35,484 nucleotides of DNA from Noviherbaspirillum denitrificans. GTDB taxonomy: Bacteria; Pseudomonadota; Gammaproteobacteria; Burkholderiales; Burkholderiaceae_D. Numbering within the stretch: position 1 is the stretch's first letter; the number at the start of each line of letters is the position of its first letter. Both the position numbers and the translations under genes were made by a program. Positions 27,246 to 35,090 of the stretch are shown here, piece after piece. The stretch lies in the NCBI RefSeq assembly GCF_002211445.1, contig NZ_LSTO01000001.1, positions 4,067,935 through 4,103,418 on the forward strand, in the 5' to 3' direction. Under the pieces are notes generated by a model that had not been told where the DNA came from, made no database searches, and was given only the letters and a program-made list of their open reading frames with translations.

Positions 27246-28253
27246 ATGATTGAAGACAATTTTGAAGAGCAGAACCAGATTCGCACATCGGTGCCGCCGT
27301 CCGCTTCGCACCAAGGCACCGGTTGGGAGCGGGAGGTTCTCGAAAAACTCGCGTTCGCCACATTGCGCGAACAGCGCGCCGCGCGTCGCTGGAACATTTT
27401 CTTCCGGATCGTCACGCTCAGCCTTATCGGATTCGGCATGTGGCTCGCATTCGGATATACCCAGCAGGATGCGGAAGTCGTTGGTCCGCATACGGCGCTG
27501 ATCGAAATTGACGGCACGATCGAATCCGGCACGTCCGGTTCGGCCGATGCGGTCATCCAGGCCCTCAACCGCGCCTATTCAGATGAAAGTTCGGTCGGTG
27601 TCGTTCTCCGTATTAATAGTCCCGGCGGCAGCCCGGTGCAGGCAGGAATGATCAATGACGAGATCGGACGCTTGCGGCAAGAATTCCCGAAGAAGCCGCT
27701 TTATGTCGTGGTCGACGAAATCTGCGCCTCGGGCGGCTATTACATTGCCGCTGCAGCAGACAAGATTTTTGTCAACAAGGCAAGCATCGTCGGCTCTATT
27801 GGCGTGCTGATGGATGGATTCGGTTTCACCGGGCTCATGGACAAAGCCGGGATCGAACGCCGGCTCATGACGGCCGGCGAGAACAAGGGCTTCCTCGACC
27901 CCTTCAGCCCGCAAAGCGCGAAGCATCGCAACTACGCGCAGGATATGCTCAATGAAGTGCACCAGCAGTTCATCGATGTTGTGCGCCATGGGCGCGGGGA
28001 CCGGTTGAAGGAAACTCCGGAAACGTTCTCCGGCCTGTTCTGGAGCGGCTCCAAGGCAGTGGAAATTGGACTGGCGGATGGTTTCGGCACCGTCGATTCA
28101 GTCGCGAGGGATGAGCTCAAGGCGGAGGATATCGTCGACTACACCCAGCGAGAAGGTTTATCCGAGCGCCTGCTGAAAAAATTCGGCGGTGCGGTGGGCA
28201 CAGCGGTAGTGAATTCGCTCTGGACCACCTCGGCCCGCCCGGCATTTCGCTAG
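27246..28253 (+). CDS. sppA: Signal peptide peptidase SppA (short form)
   Basis: A 335-residue S49-family serine protease. A single membrane helix (about residues 50-70) follows a basic cytoplasmic segment (REQRAARRW). The active domain has RINSPGGSPV (oxyanion region), nucleophile Ser162 in CASGGYYIA, and a candidate general base Lys214 in GENKGFLDPF. The short form acts as a homo-oligomer in the periplasm or on the outer membrane face and cuts signal peptides left in the membrane. ATG 27246 lies 28 bp after the Rieske gene. It is the last protein gene of the plus-strand group that starts with rluC; a small-RNA promoter follows 72 bp downstream. Confidence 0.94.
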   Translation: MIEDNFEEQNQIRTSVPPSASHQGTGWEREVLEKLAFATLREQRAARRWNIFFRIVTLSLIGFGMWLAFGYTQQDAEVVGPHTALIEIDGTIESGTSGSADAVIQALNRAYSDESSVGVVLRINSPGGSPVQAGMINDEIGRLRQEFPKKPLYVVVDEICASGGYYIAAAADKIFVNKASIVGSIGVLMDGFGFTGLMDKAGIERRLMTAGENKGFLDPFSPQSAKHRNYAQDMLNEVHQQFIDVVRHGRGDRLKETPETFSGLFWSGSKAVEIGLADGFGTVDSVARDELKAEDIVDYTQREGLSERLLKKFGGAVGTAVVNSLWTTSARPAFR

Positions 28254-28324
28254 GGCGCTAAAGGCAGCCTATGGCACTGTATTGCATCATAGAGATTTTT
28301 CAAGGCGCGGAGTCTGATACAGCC

Positions 28325-28352
28325 TTGATTCCTGCATCCTGCGCTTTATACT
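28325..28352 (+). promoter_or_regulatory. Sigma-70 promoter of the small RNA
   Basis: TTGATT (28325-28330) and TATACT (28347-28352) are 16 bp apart, matching 4/6 and 5/6 of the -35 and -10 consensus. It lies downstream of sppA, with no plus-strand protein gene after it before convergent genes begin. Transcription would start near 28358-28360. Confidence 0.7.
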
Positions 28353-28358
28353 GCAGAT

Positions 28359-28527
28359 GTCTGGCGCCGGTTTCGATCCTGTATCGCACAAGAAGCTCGT
28401 TACTGGAAAAACTCTCGGACCAGATGTCAGGAGCCGCGTTTCGGACGCGGTGTTGAGAGGCGTAATAGCCTGCTCAAGAACTGCCCGACAGGGCATGCAA
28501 AACGGCGGCGCAATACCGCCGTTTTGC
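28359..28527 (+). ncRNA. Structured small RNA, possibly a 6S RNA
   Basis: A roughly 170-nt transcription unit has its own promoter and ends in an intrinsic terminator. Local hairpins: 28434-28450 (CCGCGT/ACGCGG), 28453-28477 (9 bp with one bulge) and 28482-28495 (TGCCC/GGGCA). The same sequence can also fold as a rod: TGTCTGGC and GGTTT near the 5' end pair with GAACT and GCCCGACA at 28478-28490, and CTCTCGG pairs with TTGAGAG below the terminal hairpin, leaving a large central bubble. That rod-with-bubble shape, plus CACAAGAA on the 5' side and AGCCTGC on the 3' side, recalls E. coli 6S RNA, which sequesters sigma-70 RNA polymerase. It is shorter than the 184-nt E. coli RNA, so identity is not secure; it may be another sRNA. 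Confidence 0.55.
28497..28527. terminator. Strong stem-loop terminator, probably bidirectional
   Basis: GCAAAACGGCGG (28497-28508) and CCGCCGTTTTGC (28516-28527) form a perfect 12-bp stem with loop CGCAATA. The stem contains TTTT on either strand but has no long external U-run. It lies between the plus-strand small RNA and the stop of the minus-strand methyltransferase gene (28539), so it can serve both. Confidence 0.75.
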
Positions 28528-28538
28528 GCGTTTACGCG

Positions 28539-29291
28539 TTACTGTGCAAGCAGCAGGAAAACAGTCGGGCGTTTCTGGATATTCCCGGTTTTCCCTGAAG
28601 CTAAGTCTCCTTTCCATTTTGCCGCCGTCTGGGTACGAATGGTTTCTTCGGGCAATGAAAGATCGGTCGCCGTGCAGACCAAGGTGTTTGCCTGGCAAGT
28701 GTTTGCAAATGCTTCGAGCAGTGCAGAATTCCGGTACGGGGTTTCGATGAACAGTTGCGTCTGCTTCTCTTGCCGTGACCGCTCCTCAAGGGCTTTGATG
28801 CGCTTTGTCCGCTGAGCCGGATCGGTCGGCAAGTAGCCGTTGAATGCAAAGCTTTGTCCGTTCAGGCCGCTTGCCATTACGGCGAGCAGCAGAGAGGAGG
28901 GGCCGACCAGTGGTCGTACGCGGATGCCTTCGACGTGAGCCAATCTCACAAGATTGGCACCCGGGTCGGCTACTGCCGGCACGCCTGCTTCCGAAATCAA
29001 TCCGCCGTCGCGTCCTTCCTTGATTGGCAAGAGCAAGGATGGCAGCGACTTTGCATCGGTGTTGACGTTCAGTTCGTTGATCTGGATTTCCTGAATCGGC
29101 TTGCAAAGGGGGTGCGCCGAACCAATGGCCTTCAGGTGTGCCCGAGTGGTTTTGGCATTCTCGGCAATGAAGTAATCGAGCCTCGATGTAATGGCCTGAA
29201 CTTCGTCGGGAATCACGAATTCCGGTGAGGTTTCCTGGCCCGCACTAAAGGCGCCGAGTGTATTGGGAATCAGGTAAAGGATGCCAGGCAT
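28539..29291 (-). CDS. RsmI-like tetrapyrrole-methylase-fold SAM methyltransferase
   Basis: A 250-residue protein of the tetrapyrrole methylase (class III SAM methyltransferase) fold. GGLISEAGVPAVADPGANLV (about residues 97-116) and VGPSSLLLAVMASGLNG (129-145) match the RsmI (16S rRNA C1402 2'-O-methyltransferase) signature. However, the N-terminus YLIPNTLGAFSAGQETSPEF differs from the glycine-rich start of true RsmI, and the protein is shorter than the usual 280-290 residues. It is best regarded as an RsmI paralogue of unknown target, known in many beta- and gammaproteobacteria beside maf. The gene lies 4 bp downstream of the Maf-like gene and is probably cotranscribed with it. It ends next to a strong terminator. 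Confidence 0.85.
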   Translation of the reverse strand: MPGILYLIPNTLGAFSAGQETSPEFVIPDEVQAITSRLDYFIAENAKTTRAHLKAIGSAHPLCKPIQEIQINELNVNTDAKSLPSLLLPIKEGRDGGLISEAGVPAVADPGANLVRLAHVEGIRVRPLVGPSSLLLAVMASGLNGQSFAFNGYLPTDPAQRTKRIKALEERSRQEKQTQLFIETPYRNSALLEAFANTCQANTLVCTATDLSLPEETIRTQTAAKWKGDLASGKTGNIQKRPTVFLLLAQ

Positions 29292-29295
29292 GGTG

Positions 29296-29910
29296 TCACG
29301 CTTGAAAGAATGGTACGCCGGCGCGCCGAAGCATCGAGCACAGGGCGATCATGGGCAGTCCGGTCAAGGCCGTCGGATCGGTGCTTTCGATGCGCTCGAT
29401 GATTGCAATTCCCAGTCCTTCGTTCTTCGCGCTGCCGGCGCAGTCGTAAGGTTGCTCGATGCGCAGGTAGGCATCGAGTTCGTGGTCGGGCAGTTCGCGG
29501 AACGAGACGAAAGTCTGGACGTTTTCGACCTGCAGTCGATCAGCCTCGGTGCGGGCCAAGTCATTCCATAGGCATAGTGCGGTATGAAAGACGACTTTCC
29601 TGCCCCGCATCTTCTTTAGTTGGGCCAAGGCGTTTTCATGTGACCCTGGCTTGCCGATTTGCTCGCCATCGAGTGTCGCCACTTGATCGGATCCGATGAC
29701 GAGCGATCCGGGATTGGACGAGGCAACGAAAGAAGCTTTCTCTTTTGCAAGCCGGAGCGCCGTCTGTTCCGGCGCCTCGTCGGTGAACGGTGTTTCGTCG
29801 ATATCCGGAACGGATATCTCGAAAGGCATGTGCAAACGCGACAAGAGCTCTTTCCTGTAACGGGAGCTGGATGCCAGGATCAGGCGGGGAAAGGTGGCTG
29901 GAGAGGGCAT
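29296..29910 (-). CDS. Maf-like nucleoside triphosphate pyrophosphatase (YceF type)
   Basis: A 204-residue Maf/HAM1-fold enzyme. LILASSSRYRKELLSRL (about residues 10-26) is the P-loop-like Maf signature. Asp75 in VIGSDQVATL and the following IGKPGS are the conserved catalytic region. Lacking the SxSxRR form with a second Arg and carrying DQVA rather than DTxV points to the YceF subfamily, which in E. coli removes pyrophosphate from 7-methyl-GTP. ATG 29910 (MPSPATFPRL) was chosen; a TTG-initiated frame at 29931 adds seven residues. It is divergent from yceD, sharing a 105-bp promoter region, and it sits beside yceD and rpmF as in many proteobacteria. Confidence 0.9.
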   Translation of the reverse strand: MPSPATFPRLILASSSRYRKELLSRLHMPFEISVPDIDETPFTDEAPEQTALRLAKEKASFVASSNPGSLVIGSDQVATLDGEQIGKPGSHENALAQLKKMRGRKVVFHTALCLWNDLARTEADRLQVENVQTFVSFRELPDHELDAYLRIEQPYDCAGSAKNEGLGIAIIERIESTDPTALTGLPMIALCSMLRRAGVPFFQA

Positions 29911-29957
29911 TTTGCATTCATTTTTGAACAAGCGCTCAACAAAAGCGCCCTAACACT

Positions 29958-29987
29958 TTGACGAATAAGGGAAAAGCCTGTTATTAT
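29958..29987 (+). promoter_or_regulatory. Sigma-70 promoter for yceD-rpmF-fab cluster
   Basis: TTGACG (29958-29963) and TATTAT (29982-29987) stand 18 bp apart, each a 5/6 match to consensus. The expected start is near 29994, giving a leader of about 22 nt before yceD, which has no evident Shine-Dalgarno. Confidence 0.75.
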
Positions 29988-30015
29988 CGCAGGTTTTCCG
30001 GGTTCGGCTCGACGT

Positions 30016-30513
30016 ATGAATGCTTTTGTGATCGACGCTTTTGAATTTTGTCGGCTCAAAGAGCGCCGCGAAGGGGAAATTCCGGTCGCCGACTTGCCCC
30101 GTCTGGCCGATGAATCGGTCGACAAGATCGGCGTCGTGCGCTGGGTGCTCGAGGGGGGTAGTGATATGCGCGGACATCCCCAGTTGGTTCTGACTGTGTC
30201 GGGTGCATTGAATTTGATGTGCCAGCGCTGCCTGACGCCATTTGCGTTCGAATTCGATTCCGGCGCAACGCTCGTGCTTGCAAAGGACGAGGATGGTGCG
30301 GATGCGATTGATGCCCAGCTCGCGGACGAATCCGTCGAGGTAATTGTGGGTGGCAGCAGTTTCGATGTGTCCCAGGTGATTGAGGATGAGGCGCTGCTGG
30401 CGATTCCCTTGTCGCCGAAACACGACGTATGTCCGGATCCGGTGGCACGCGAAGCGGAGCAGGAAGTCAAGAAAGAGTCGCCGTTTGCGGTGCTAAAGAA
30501 ACTGAAGCAGTAG
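30016..30513 (+). CDS. yceD: YceD family (DUF177) protein, 23S rRNA accumulation
   Basis: A 165-residue acidic protein of the DUF177 family. The conserved core is LMCQRCLTPFAFEF (C69 and C72), then a long acidic stretch and C139 in PKHDVCPDP. The family is associated with accumulation of 23S rRNA and is nearly always encoded directly upstream of rpmF, as here. Whether the Cys residues bind metal is not established. The C-terminus ends with PFAVLKKLKQ, a typical tail. It is transcribed from a good sigma-70 promoter and lies 80 bp upstream of rpmF, which also seems to have its own promoter. Confidence 0.93.
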   Translation: MNAFVIDAFEFCRLKERREGEIPVADLPRLADESVDKIGVVRWVLEGGSDMRGHPQLVLTVSGALNLMCQRCLTPFAFEFDSGATLVLAKDEDGADAIDAQLADESVEVIVGGSSFDVSQVIEDEALLAIPLSPKHDVCPDPVAREAEQEVKKESPFAVLKKLKQ

Positions 30514-30557
30514 AAGTTCCGAAGAATTCCCGGGATGCAAGGTTTGCAGACCGGATA

Positions 30558-30566
30558 TGTTAAAAT
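30558..30566 (+). promoter_or_regulatory. Extended -10 promoter for rpmF
   Basis: TGTTAAAAT forms an extended -10 element (TGn then TAAAAT) 28 bp upstream of rpmF. No good -35 is present 17 bp upstream, which extended -10 promoters can tolerate. It would give a short leader with the GGAG ribosome site. Confidence 0.5.
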
Positions 30567-30593
30567 TTCCGATCTTAAGGTTTAGGAGTCATC

Positions 30594-30776
30594 ATGGCCG
30601 TTCAACAGAACAAGAAGTCCCCGTCCAAGCGTGGTATGCACCGCTCGCACGACCACCTGAGCGTTCCCCCGCTGGCAGTCGAGCCGACCACCGGCGAAAC
30701 GCATCTGCGCCACCACATCAGCCCGAATGGCTACTACCGTGGTCGCAAGGTCCTCAAGACCAAGAACGACGAATAA
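30594..30776 (+). CDS. rpmF: 50S ribosomal protein L32
   Basis: A 60-residue basic protein beginning [20 protein letters not shown], the standard opening of bacterial L32, and continuing with [16 protein letters not shown]. It is part of the large ribosomal subunit. The length is as expected (55-60). There are no zinc-ligand cysteines, so this is the C-minus form. ATG 30594 follows TTAGGAG at good spacing. It lies between yceD and plsX, and an intrinsic terminator comes 28 bp after the stop, so part of the transcription from yceD and rpmF should end there. Confidence 0.98.
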   Translation: MAVQQNKKSPSKRGMHRSHDHLSVPPLAVEPTTGETHLRHHISPNGYYRGRKVLKTKNDE

Positions 30777-30803
30777 TTGCAGTCATTGTTCGAGGCTGAA
30801 AAG

Positions 30804-30836
30804 CGGCGCAACGAGTTTGACTTGGCGCCGTTTTTT
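30804..30836 (+). terminator. Intrinsic terminator after rpmF
   Basis: CGGCGC (30804-30809) and GCGCCG (30825-30830) form a GC-rich stem around a 15-base loop, with CAA/TTG able to extend it. TTTTTT follows directly (30831-30836). It lies between rpmF and plsX and may be only partly effective, linking the operon to downstream fab genes. Confidence 0.75.
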
Positions 30837-30922
30837 CATATGCTGAAAAAGTGCATCGCGTCATTTTGAATCACGCCGGATCTGGCCCGCATGCTGGTTA
30901 GAGCGAGGTACTGAGTCAAAAC

Positions 30923-32014
30923 ATGACAATCAAAATTTCCATCGACTGCATGGGTGGTGATCACGGCCCTTCGGTCACGATCCCCGCAGCCGTCTCCTTC
31001 GCTAGTCACGAACCTGGCGCTGAATTGATTCTGGTCGGTCTCGAAGATGTCATTCGGGCCGAACTAAAAAAGCTTAACGCTTCCTCGCACGCTCGCCTCT
31101 CGATCGTTAACGCCACGGAAGTCGTGGCCATGGACGATCCTGTCGAGGTTGCGCTGCGTCGGAAGAAGAATTCTTCCATGCGTGTGGCCGTCAACCTGGT
31201 CAAGGAAGGCAAGGCCGACGCGTGCGTCTCGGCAGGTAATACGGGCGCGCTCATGGCAGTCTCCCGTTATGTGCTGAAAACGATTCCGGGCGTCGACCGC
31301 CCGGCAATCTGCTTCCCCATGCCCAACCAGACTGAGACACCGACGTACATGCTGGACCTCGGTGCCAATGTCGATTGCGAGCCTCAGCATCTGCACCAAT
31401 TCGCCTTGATGGGTTCGGCGCTGGTGTCCGCGCTCGAGGACAAGGCCAAGCCGACGGTGGGCCTGCTGAATATCGGTGAAGAGGACATCAAGGGAAACGA
31501 GGTCGTCAAACAGACCGCTGTGCTCCTGCGCGCTGACCACGAGAAAGGCGTCATTAACTTCTACGGCAACGTGGAAGGGAATGACATTTTCCAAGGCACT
31601 ACCGACGTTGTTGTATGCGACGGTTTCGTCGGCAATGTCGTACTTAAGGCTTCGGAGGGGTTGGGGCGGTTCCTGAAGACGGTGTTCAAGAACGAGTTCA
31701 AGAGCAATCCCGTGAATATCCTCGGCGCTTTTATCGCGCAGGGGGCGCTCAAGGCTATCTCTCAGCGCATGAATCCTTCGCGCTACAACGGCGCGAGTTT
31801 CCTCGGCCTGCGCGGCCTCGTCTTCAAGAGTCATGGCGGTGAAGACGCCTATGGCTACGAATGGGCGATCAAGCGTGCATACGATGCCGCTAGCCACGAC
31901 CTGCTGGCGCGCATTTCGAAAACGATTGCGGAACTGATGCCGCAACAGGAGGCGGTGCCGGCTGCTCCGGTGCCGGGCGATGTCACAGAATTAACTCACC
32001 AGAAGACGGCATGA
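30923..32014 (+). CDS. plsX: Phosphate acyltransferase PlsX
   Basis: A 363-residue enzyme that converts acyl-ACP to acyl-phosphate for phospholipid synthesis, acting at the inner membrane surface. The start [16 protein letters not shown] is the family hallmark, and [30 protein letters not shown] and [17 protein letters not shown] are conserved. Length is slightly above the usual 340-350 because of a Pro/Ala-rich C-terminal tail. ATG 30923 has a modest GAGGTA site some distance upstream. Its stop overlaps the fabH start by 4 bp, so PlsX and FabH are translationally coupled. The upstream terminator suggests a promoter or read-through is needed; I could find only a weak promoter. Confidence 0.97.
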   Translation: MTIKISIDCMGGDHGPSVTIPAAVSFASHEPGAELILVGLEDVIRAELKKLNASSHARLSIVNATEVVAMDDPVEVALRRKKNSSMRVAVNLVKEGKADACVSAGNTGALMAVSRYVLKTIPGVDRPAICFPMPNQTETPTYMLDLGANVDCEPQHLHQFALMGSALVSALEDKAKPTVGLLNIGEEDIKGNEVVKQTAVLLRADHEKGVINFYGNVEGNDIFQGTTDVVVCDGFVGNVVLKASEGLGRFLKTVFKNEFKSNPVNILGAFIAQGALKAISQRMNPSRYNGASFLGLRGLVFKSHGGEDAYGYEWAIKRAYDAASHDLLARISKTIAELMPQQEAVPAAPVPGDVTELTHQKTA

Positions 32015-32997
32015 CGCTCTACAGCAAAATCATCGGCACCGGCAGCTACCTGCCCCCGAAGCGTGTAACGAACCAGGAACTTGCGGTCCAGCTGGCGGAG
32101 AAGGGGATTGAGACCTCCGACGAATGGATTGTTTCCCGCAGCGGCATCTCGGCGCGTCACTATGCTGATCCGGCGGTGCAATCCAGCGACCTTGCCGTTG
32201 AGGCGGCAAAGCGCGCATTGGAAGCTGCTCATCTCACTCCGGGTGATATTGATCTCATCATTGTGGCGACCTCCACACCGGACCATTTCGGCGGTTTTCC
32301 AAGCACAGCATGTGTCGTGCAGCGCAAGCTCGGCATCAAGAATGGCGGTGCAGCTTTCGACGTGCAGGCGGTTTGTAGCGGTTTCGTCTACGCCGTGTCG
32401 GTTGCGGACAGTTTCATCAAATCCGGCGCACACAAGAACGTTCTCGTGATTGGTGCCGAAGTCTTCTCCCGCATCCTGAATTTCGATGACCGTACCACAT
32501 GCGTCCTTTTCGGTGACGGAGCCGGCGCTATTGTCATGTCCGGTTCGAGCGAGCCCGGCATCCTGGCTACGAAGTTGCATGCGGACGGCAGCCATGGCGA
32601 CATCCTGTGTGTTCCTGGCAGCGTGACCGGCGGCGTCATTGAAGGAAGCGCATTTCTTTACATGGATGGCCAGGCAGTATTCAAGCTCGCCGTCTCCGTT
32701 CTCGAAAAGGTTGCGAACGAGGCCTTGGAAGCAGGTGGTCTTCAATCGTCGCAAATCGATTGGCTCGTGCCCCATCAGGCCAATATCCGCATCATGCAGG
32801 GCACAGCAAAGAAGCTCGGTCTGCCGCAGGAAAAGATGGTCGTCACGGTAGACCAGCACGGCAATACATCTGCGGCATCCATTCCCCTTGCACTGGATAC
32901 CGCGGTGCGCGAAGGCCGCATCAAGCCCGGACATAACGTCATGATGGAAGGCGTCGGCGGCGGCTTTACCTGGGGTGCGGTCCTCGCACGCATGTGA
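32011..32997 (+). CDS. fabH: 3-oxoacyl-[acyl-carrier-protein] synthase III (KAS III)
   Basis: A 328-residue thiolase-fold enzyme that starts fatty acid synthesis by condensing acetyl-CoA with malonyl-ACP. The catalytic triad is visible as Cys122 (AVCSGFVYA), His255 ([10 protein letters not shown]) and Asn285 (HGNTSAAS). [10 protein letters not shown] at the end is the usual glycine-rich closing loop. Length matches family norm. ATG overlaps the plsX stop (ATGA). It is followed by fabD after 25 bp. Confidence 0.98.
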   Translation: MTLYSKIIGTGSYLPPKRVTNQELAVQLAEKGIETSDEWIVSRSGISARHYADPAVQSSDLAVEAAKRALEAAHLTPGDIDLIIVATSTPDHFGGFPSTACVVQRKLGIKNGGAAFDVQAVCSGFVYAVSVADSFIKSGAHKNVLVIGAEVFSRILNFDDRTTCVLFGDGAGAIVMSGSSEPGILATKLHADGSHGDILCVPGSVTGGVIEGSAFLYMDGQAVFKLAVSVLEKVANEALEAGGLQSSQIDWLVPHQANIRIMQGTAKKLGLPQEKMVVTVDQHGNTSAASIPLALDTAVREGRIKPGHNVMMEGVGGGFTWGAVLARM

Positions 32998-33022
32998 CAA
33001 CCAACTCAACTCACGATAACGA

Positions 33023-33955
33023 ATGACCAAGTTCGCATTTGTATTTCCCGGGCAGGGATCGCAAGCCATTGGTATGTTGAACGGATTTTCCGGCAACGAG
33101 GTTGTGCAGCAGACCGTTGCCGAGGCATCGGACGCATTGCAATTCGACCTCGGTAAACTGATTGCGGAAGGCCCCAAGGAAGAACTCGATCTCACGACCA
33201 ACACTCAGCCCGTTATGCTGACCGCGGCGGTGGCCTTCTATCGCGCATGGATTGCCGCAGGCGGCAAGACTCCCGACATCGTTGCGGGGCACAGCCTTGG
33301 CGAATACTCGGCCCTGGTCGCCTCAGGCGTCATTCCATTCAAGGATGCCGTTCCTCTCGTGCGTTTCCGCGCACAAGTCATGCAGGAAGCCGTGCCCGTC
33401 GGGCAGGGCGGCATGGCCGCAATTCTCGGCCTCTCTGACGACGATGTGCGTGCAGCATGCCAGGATGCGGCGCAGGGTGAGGTCGTGGAAGCAGTCAATT
33501 TCAATGCGCCCGCCCAAGTCGTAATCGCGGGTCACAAGGCGGCAGTCGAACGTGCGTGCGAGGCGGCGAAGGCGAAGGGGGCCAAACGTGCGCTGCCACT
33601 GCCAGTGTCCGCACCTTTCCATTCGTCCCTGTTGAAGCCCGCGTCCGACCGCCTGCGCGATTACATGGTCGGTCTCGCTTTCTCCGCACCTCAATTGCCC
33701 CTGATTAACAATGTGGACGTCGCCGTAGTGCAGGATGTCGCCAGCATCAAGGACGCGCTTGTCCGTCAGGCGGCAAGCCCCGTGCGTTGGGTCGAGACGG
33801 TTCAGAAAATGGCTGCCGAGGGCGTGACGCATGTGGTCGAGTGTGGTCCTGGTAAGGTGCTTGCCGGCCTCACCAAGCGCATCAACGGCGACCTGACAGG
33901 TGAAGCAATCATCGACCAGGTCTCTATGGACAAAGTACTGGAGCTTCTCAAGTGA
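33023..33955 (+). CDS. fabD: Malonyl-CoA:ACP transacylase
   Basis: A 310-residue acyltransferase that loads malonyl from CoA to acyl carrier protein. The start KFAFVFPGQGSQ is the oxyanion-hole motif, Ser91 in GHSLGEYSALVA is the nucleophile and His200 in SAPFHSSLL the partner base. Length is as expected. It follows fabH closely and its stop TGA overlaps the GTG start of fabG, so both are translationally coupled. The Shine-Dalgarno is weak. Confidence 0.98.
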   Translation: MTKFAFVFPGQGSQAIGMLNGFSGNEVVQQTVAEASDALQFDLGKLIAEGPKEELDLTTNTQPVMLTAAVAFYRAWIAAGGKTPDIVAGHSLGEYSALVASGVIPFKDAVPLVRFRAQVMQEAVPVGQGGMAAILGLSDDDVRAACQDAAQGEVVEAVNFNAPAQVVIAGHKAAVERACEAAKAKGAKRALPLPVSAPFHSSLLKPASDRLRDYMVGLAFSAPQLPLINNVDVAVVQDVASIKDALVRQAASPVRWVETVQKMAAEGVTHVVECGPGKVLAGLTKRINGDLTGEAIIDQVSMDKVLELLK

Positions 33956-34698
33956 ATTTGAACAATCAAGTCGCCCTGGTTACCGGGGCATCGCGTGGTA
34001 TCGGCCGTGCCATTGCGCAGGAGCTCGCAAAACAGGGCGCCAAGGTTATCGGAACCGCCACCAGTGAAGCTGGCGCTGCAGCTATCTCGGAATACCTTGC
34101 AGCAGTCCGTCCTGATTGCGGCAAGGGTGCCGTGCTCAACGTCACGGACGCAGACGCTTGCAATGCGGTAATCGACATGGTGCAGAAAGAATTCGGCGGC
34201 CTTTCCATCCTCGTCAACAACGCCGGCATCACCATGGACCAATTGGCCATGCGGATGAAGGACGAAGAATGGGATGCGGTCATCGCAACCAACCTGACTG
34301 CAGTCGGTCGTCTTTCACGCGGTGTATTGCGCGGCATGATGAAGGCGAAATACGGGCGCATCATCAATATCACATCCGTTGTCGGCTCGTCGGGCAATGC
34401 AGGTCAAATGAATTACGCCGCAGCAAAGGCAGGCGTTGCCGGCATGAGCCGGGCGCTTGCCCGCGAGATCGGCAGCCGCAACATAACCGTCAATTGTGTC
34501 GCCCCGGGTTTCATCGACACTGACATGACTCGCGAACTGGGCGAGCAGCAGACCGCTGCGTTGATGCAGCAGATACCGCTCGGCCGCTTCGGCCAGCCGG
34601 AGGACATCGCTGCGGCAGTCGCATTCCTTGCCTCGCCACAAGCAGGCTACGTCACGGGTACGACGCTGCACGTGAATGGCGGGATGTACATGAGTTAA
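33952..34698 (+). CDS. fabG: 3-oxoacyl-[acyl-carrier-protein] reductase
   Basis: A 248-residue short-chain dehydrogenase that reduces 3-ketoacyl-ACP with NADPH. TGASRGIGRAIA (11-22) is the NADPH glycine motif, NNAG is at 89-92, and the catalytic set is Ser142, Tyr155 and Lys159 (QMNYAAAKAG). The start is GTG at 33952, overlapping the fabD TGA (GTGA), with GGAG eight bases upstream; no ATG lies near. The end VTGTTLHVNGGMYMS is typical. The next gene, acpP, has its own extended -10 promoter, with an inverted repeat in the 122-bp gap. Confidence 0.98.
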   Translation: MNLNNQVALVTGASRGIGRAIAQELAKQGAKVIGTATSEAGAAAISEYLAAVRPDCGKGAVLNVTDADACNAVIDMVQKEFGGLSILVNNAGITMDQLAMRMKDEEWDAVIATNLTAVGRLSRGVLRGMMKAKYGRIINITSVVGSSGNAGQMNYAAAKAGVAGMSRALAREIGSRNITVNCVAPGFIDTDMTRELGEQQTAALMQQIPLGRFGQPEDIAAAVAFLASPQAGYVTGTTLHVNGGMYMS

Positions 34699-34712
34699 AT
34701 GGCTTTTAGGCG

Positions 34713-34756
34713 CTTTTGGCTGAAGATCAAGCATTATTGAAAACAAAAGCCAAAAG
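34713..34756 (+). other. Inverted repeat between fabG and acpP
   Basis: CTTTTGGCT (34713-34721) and AGCCAAAAG (34748-34756) are perfect complements, with 26 bases between. The stem is AT-rich and not followed by a strong U-tract, so it is not a clear terminator. It lies just upstream of the acpP promoter and could be a regulator site, an mRNA processing point or a weak terminator. Confidence 0.45.
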
Positions 34757-34777
34757 TGAATTTTCACTGCGCAAACC

Positions 34778-34786
34778 TGATAAAAT
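34778..34786 (+). promoter_or_regulatory. Extended -10 promoter for acpP
   Basis: TGATAAAAT is an extended -10 element (TGn then TAAAAT) 35 bp before the acpP ATG. No clear -35 is seen. It fits the need for high acyl carrier protein expression relative to the upstream fab genes. Confidence 0.55.
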
Positions 34787-34820
34787 GCGCGCACTTTCTG
34801 TAATCCACTGGAGGGGTAAT

Positions 34821-35060
34821 ATGTCCGATATCGAACAACGCGTTAAGAAGATCGTCGCCGAGCAGCTGGGCGTCGCCGAAGCCGACATCAAGAATGAATC
34901 GTCTTTCGTCGATGACCTCGGTGCCGACTCGCTTGACACGGTTGAACTCGTGATGGCACTCGAAGACGAATTCGAAATGGAAATCCCTGACGAGCAGGCT
35001 GAAAAGATCACGACGGTGCAACAGGCGATCGACTACGCCAAGGCACACGTCAAGGCCTGA
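34821..35060 (+). CDS. acpP: Acyl carrier protein
   Basis: A 79-residue acidic protein; Ser37 in [13 protein letters not shown] is the 4'-phosphopantetheine attachment site. It carries the growing acyl chain in fatty acid synthesis. Start ATG 34821 follows a strong GGAGGGG site; the open frame extends upstream to 34716 without biological support. Length matches E. coli AcpP (78). It has its own promoter and lies 31 bp before fabF. Confidence 0.99.
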   Translation: MSDIEQRVKKIVAEQLGVAEADIKNESSFVDDLGADSLDTVELVMALEDEFEMEIPDEQAEKITTVQQAIDYAKAHVKA

Positions 35061-35090
35061 TGCTGTTTTGATTCAAACCAGGAGTACCGC

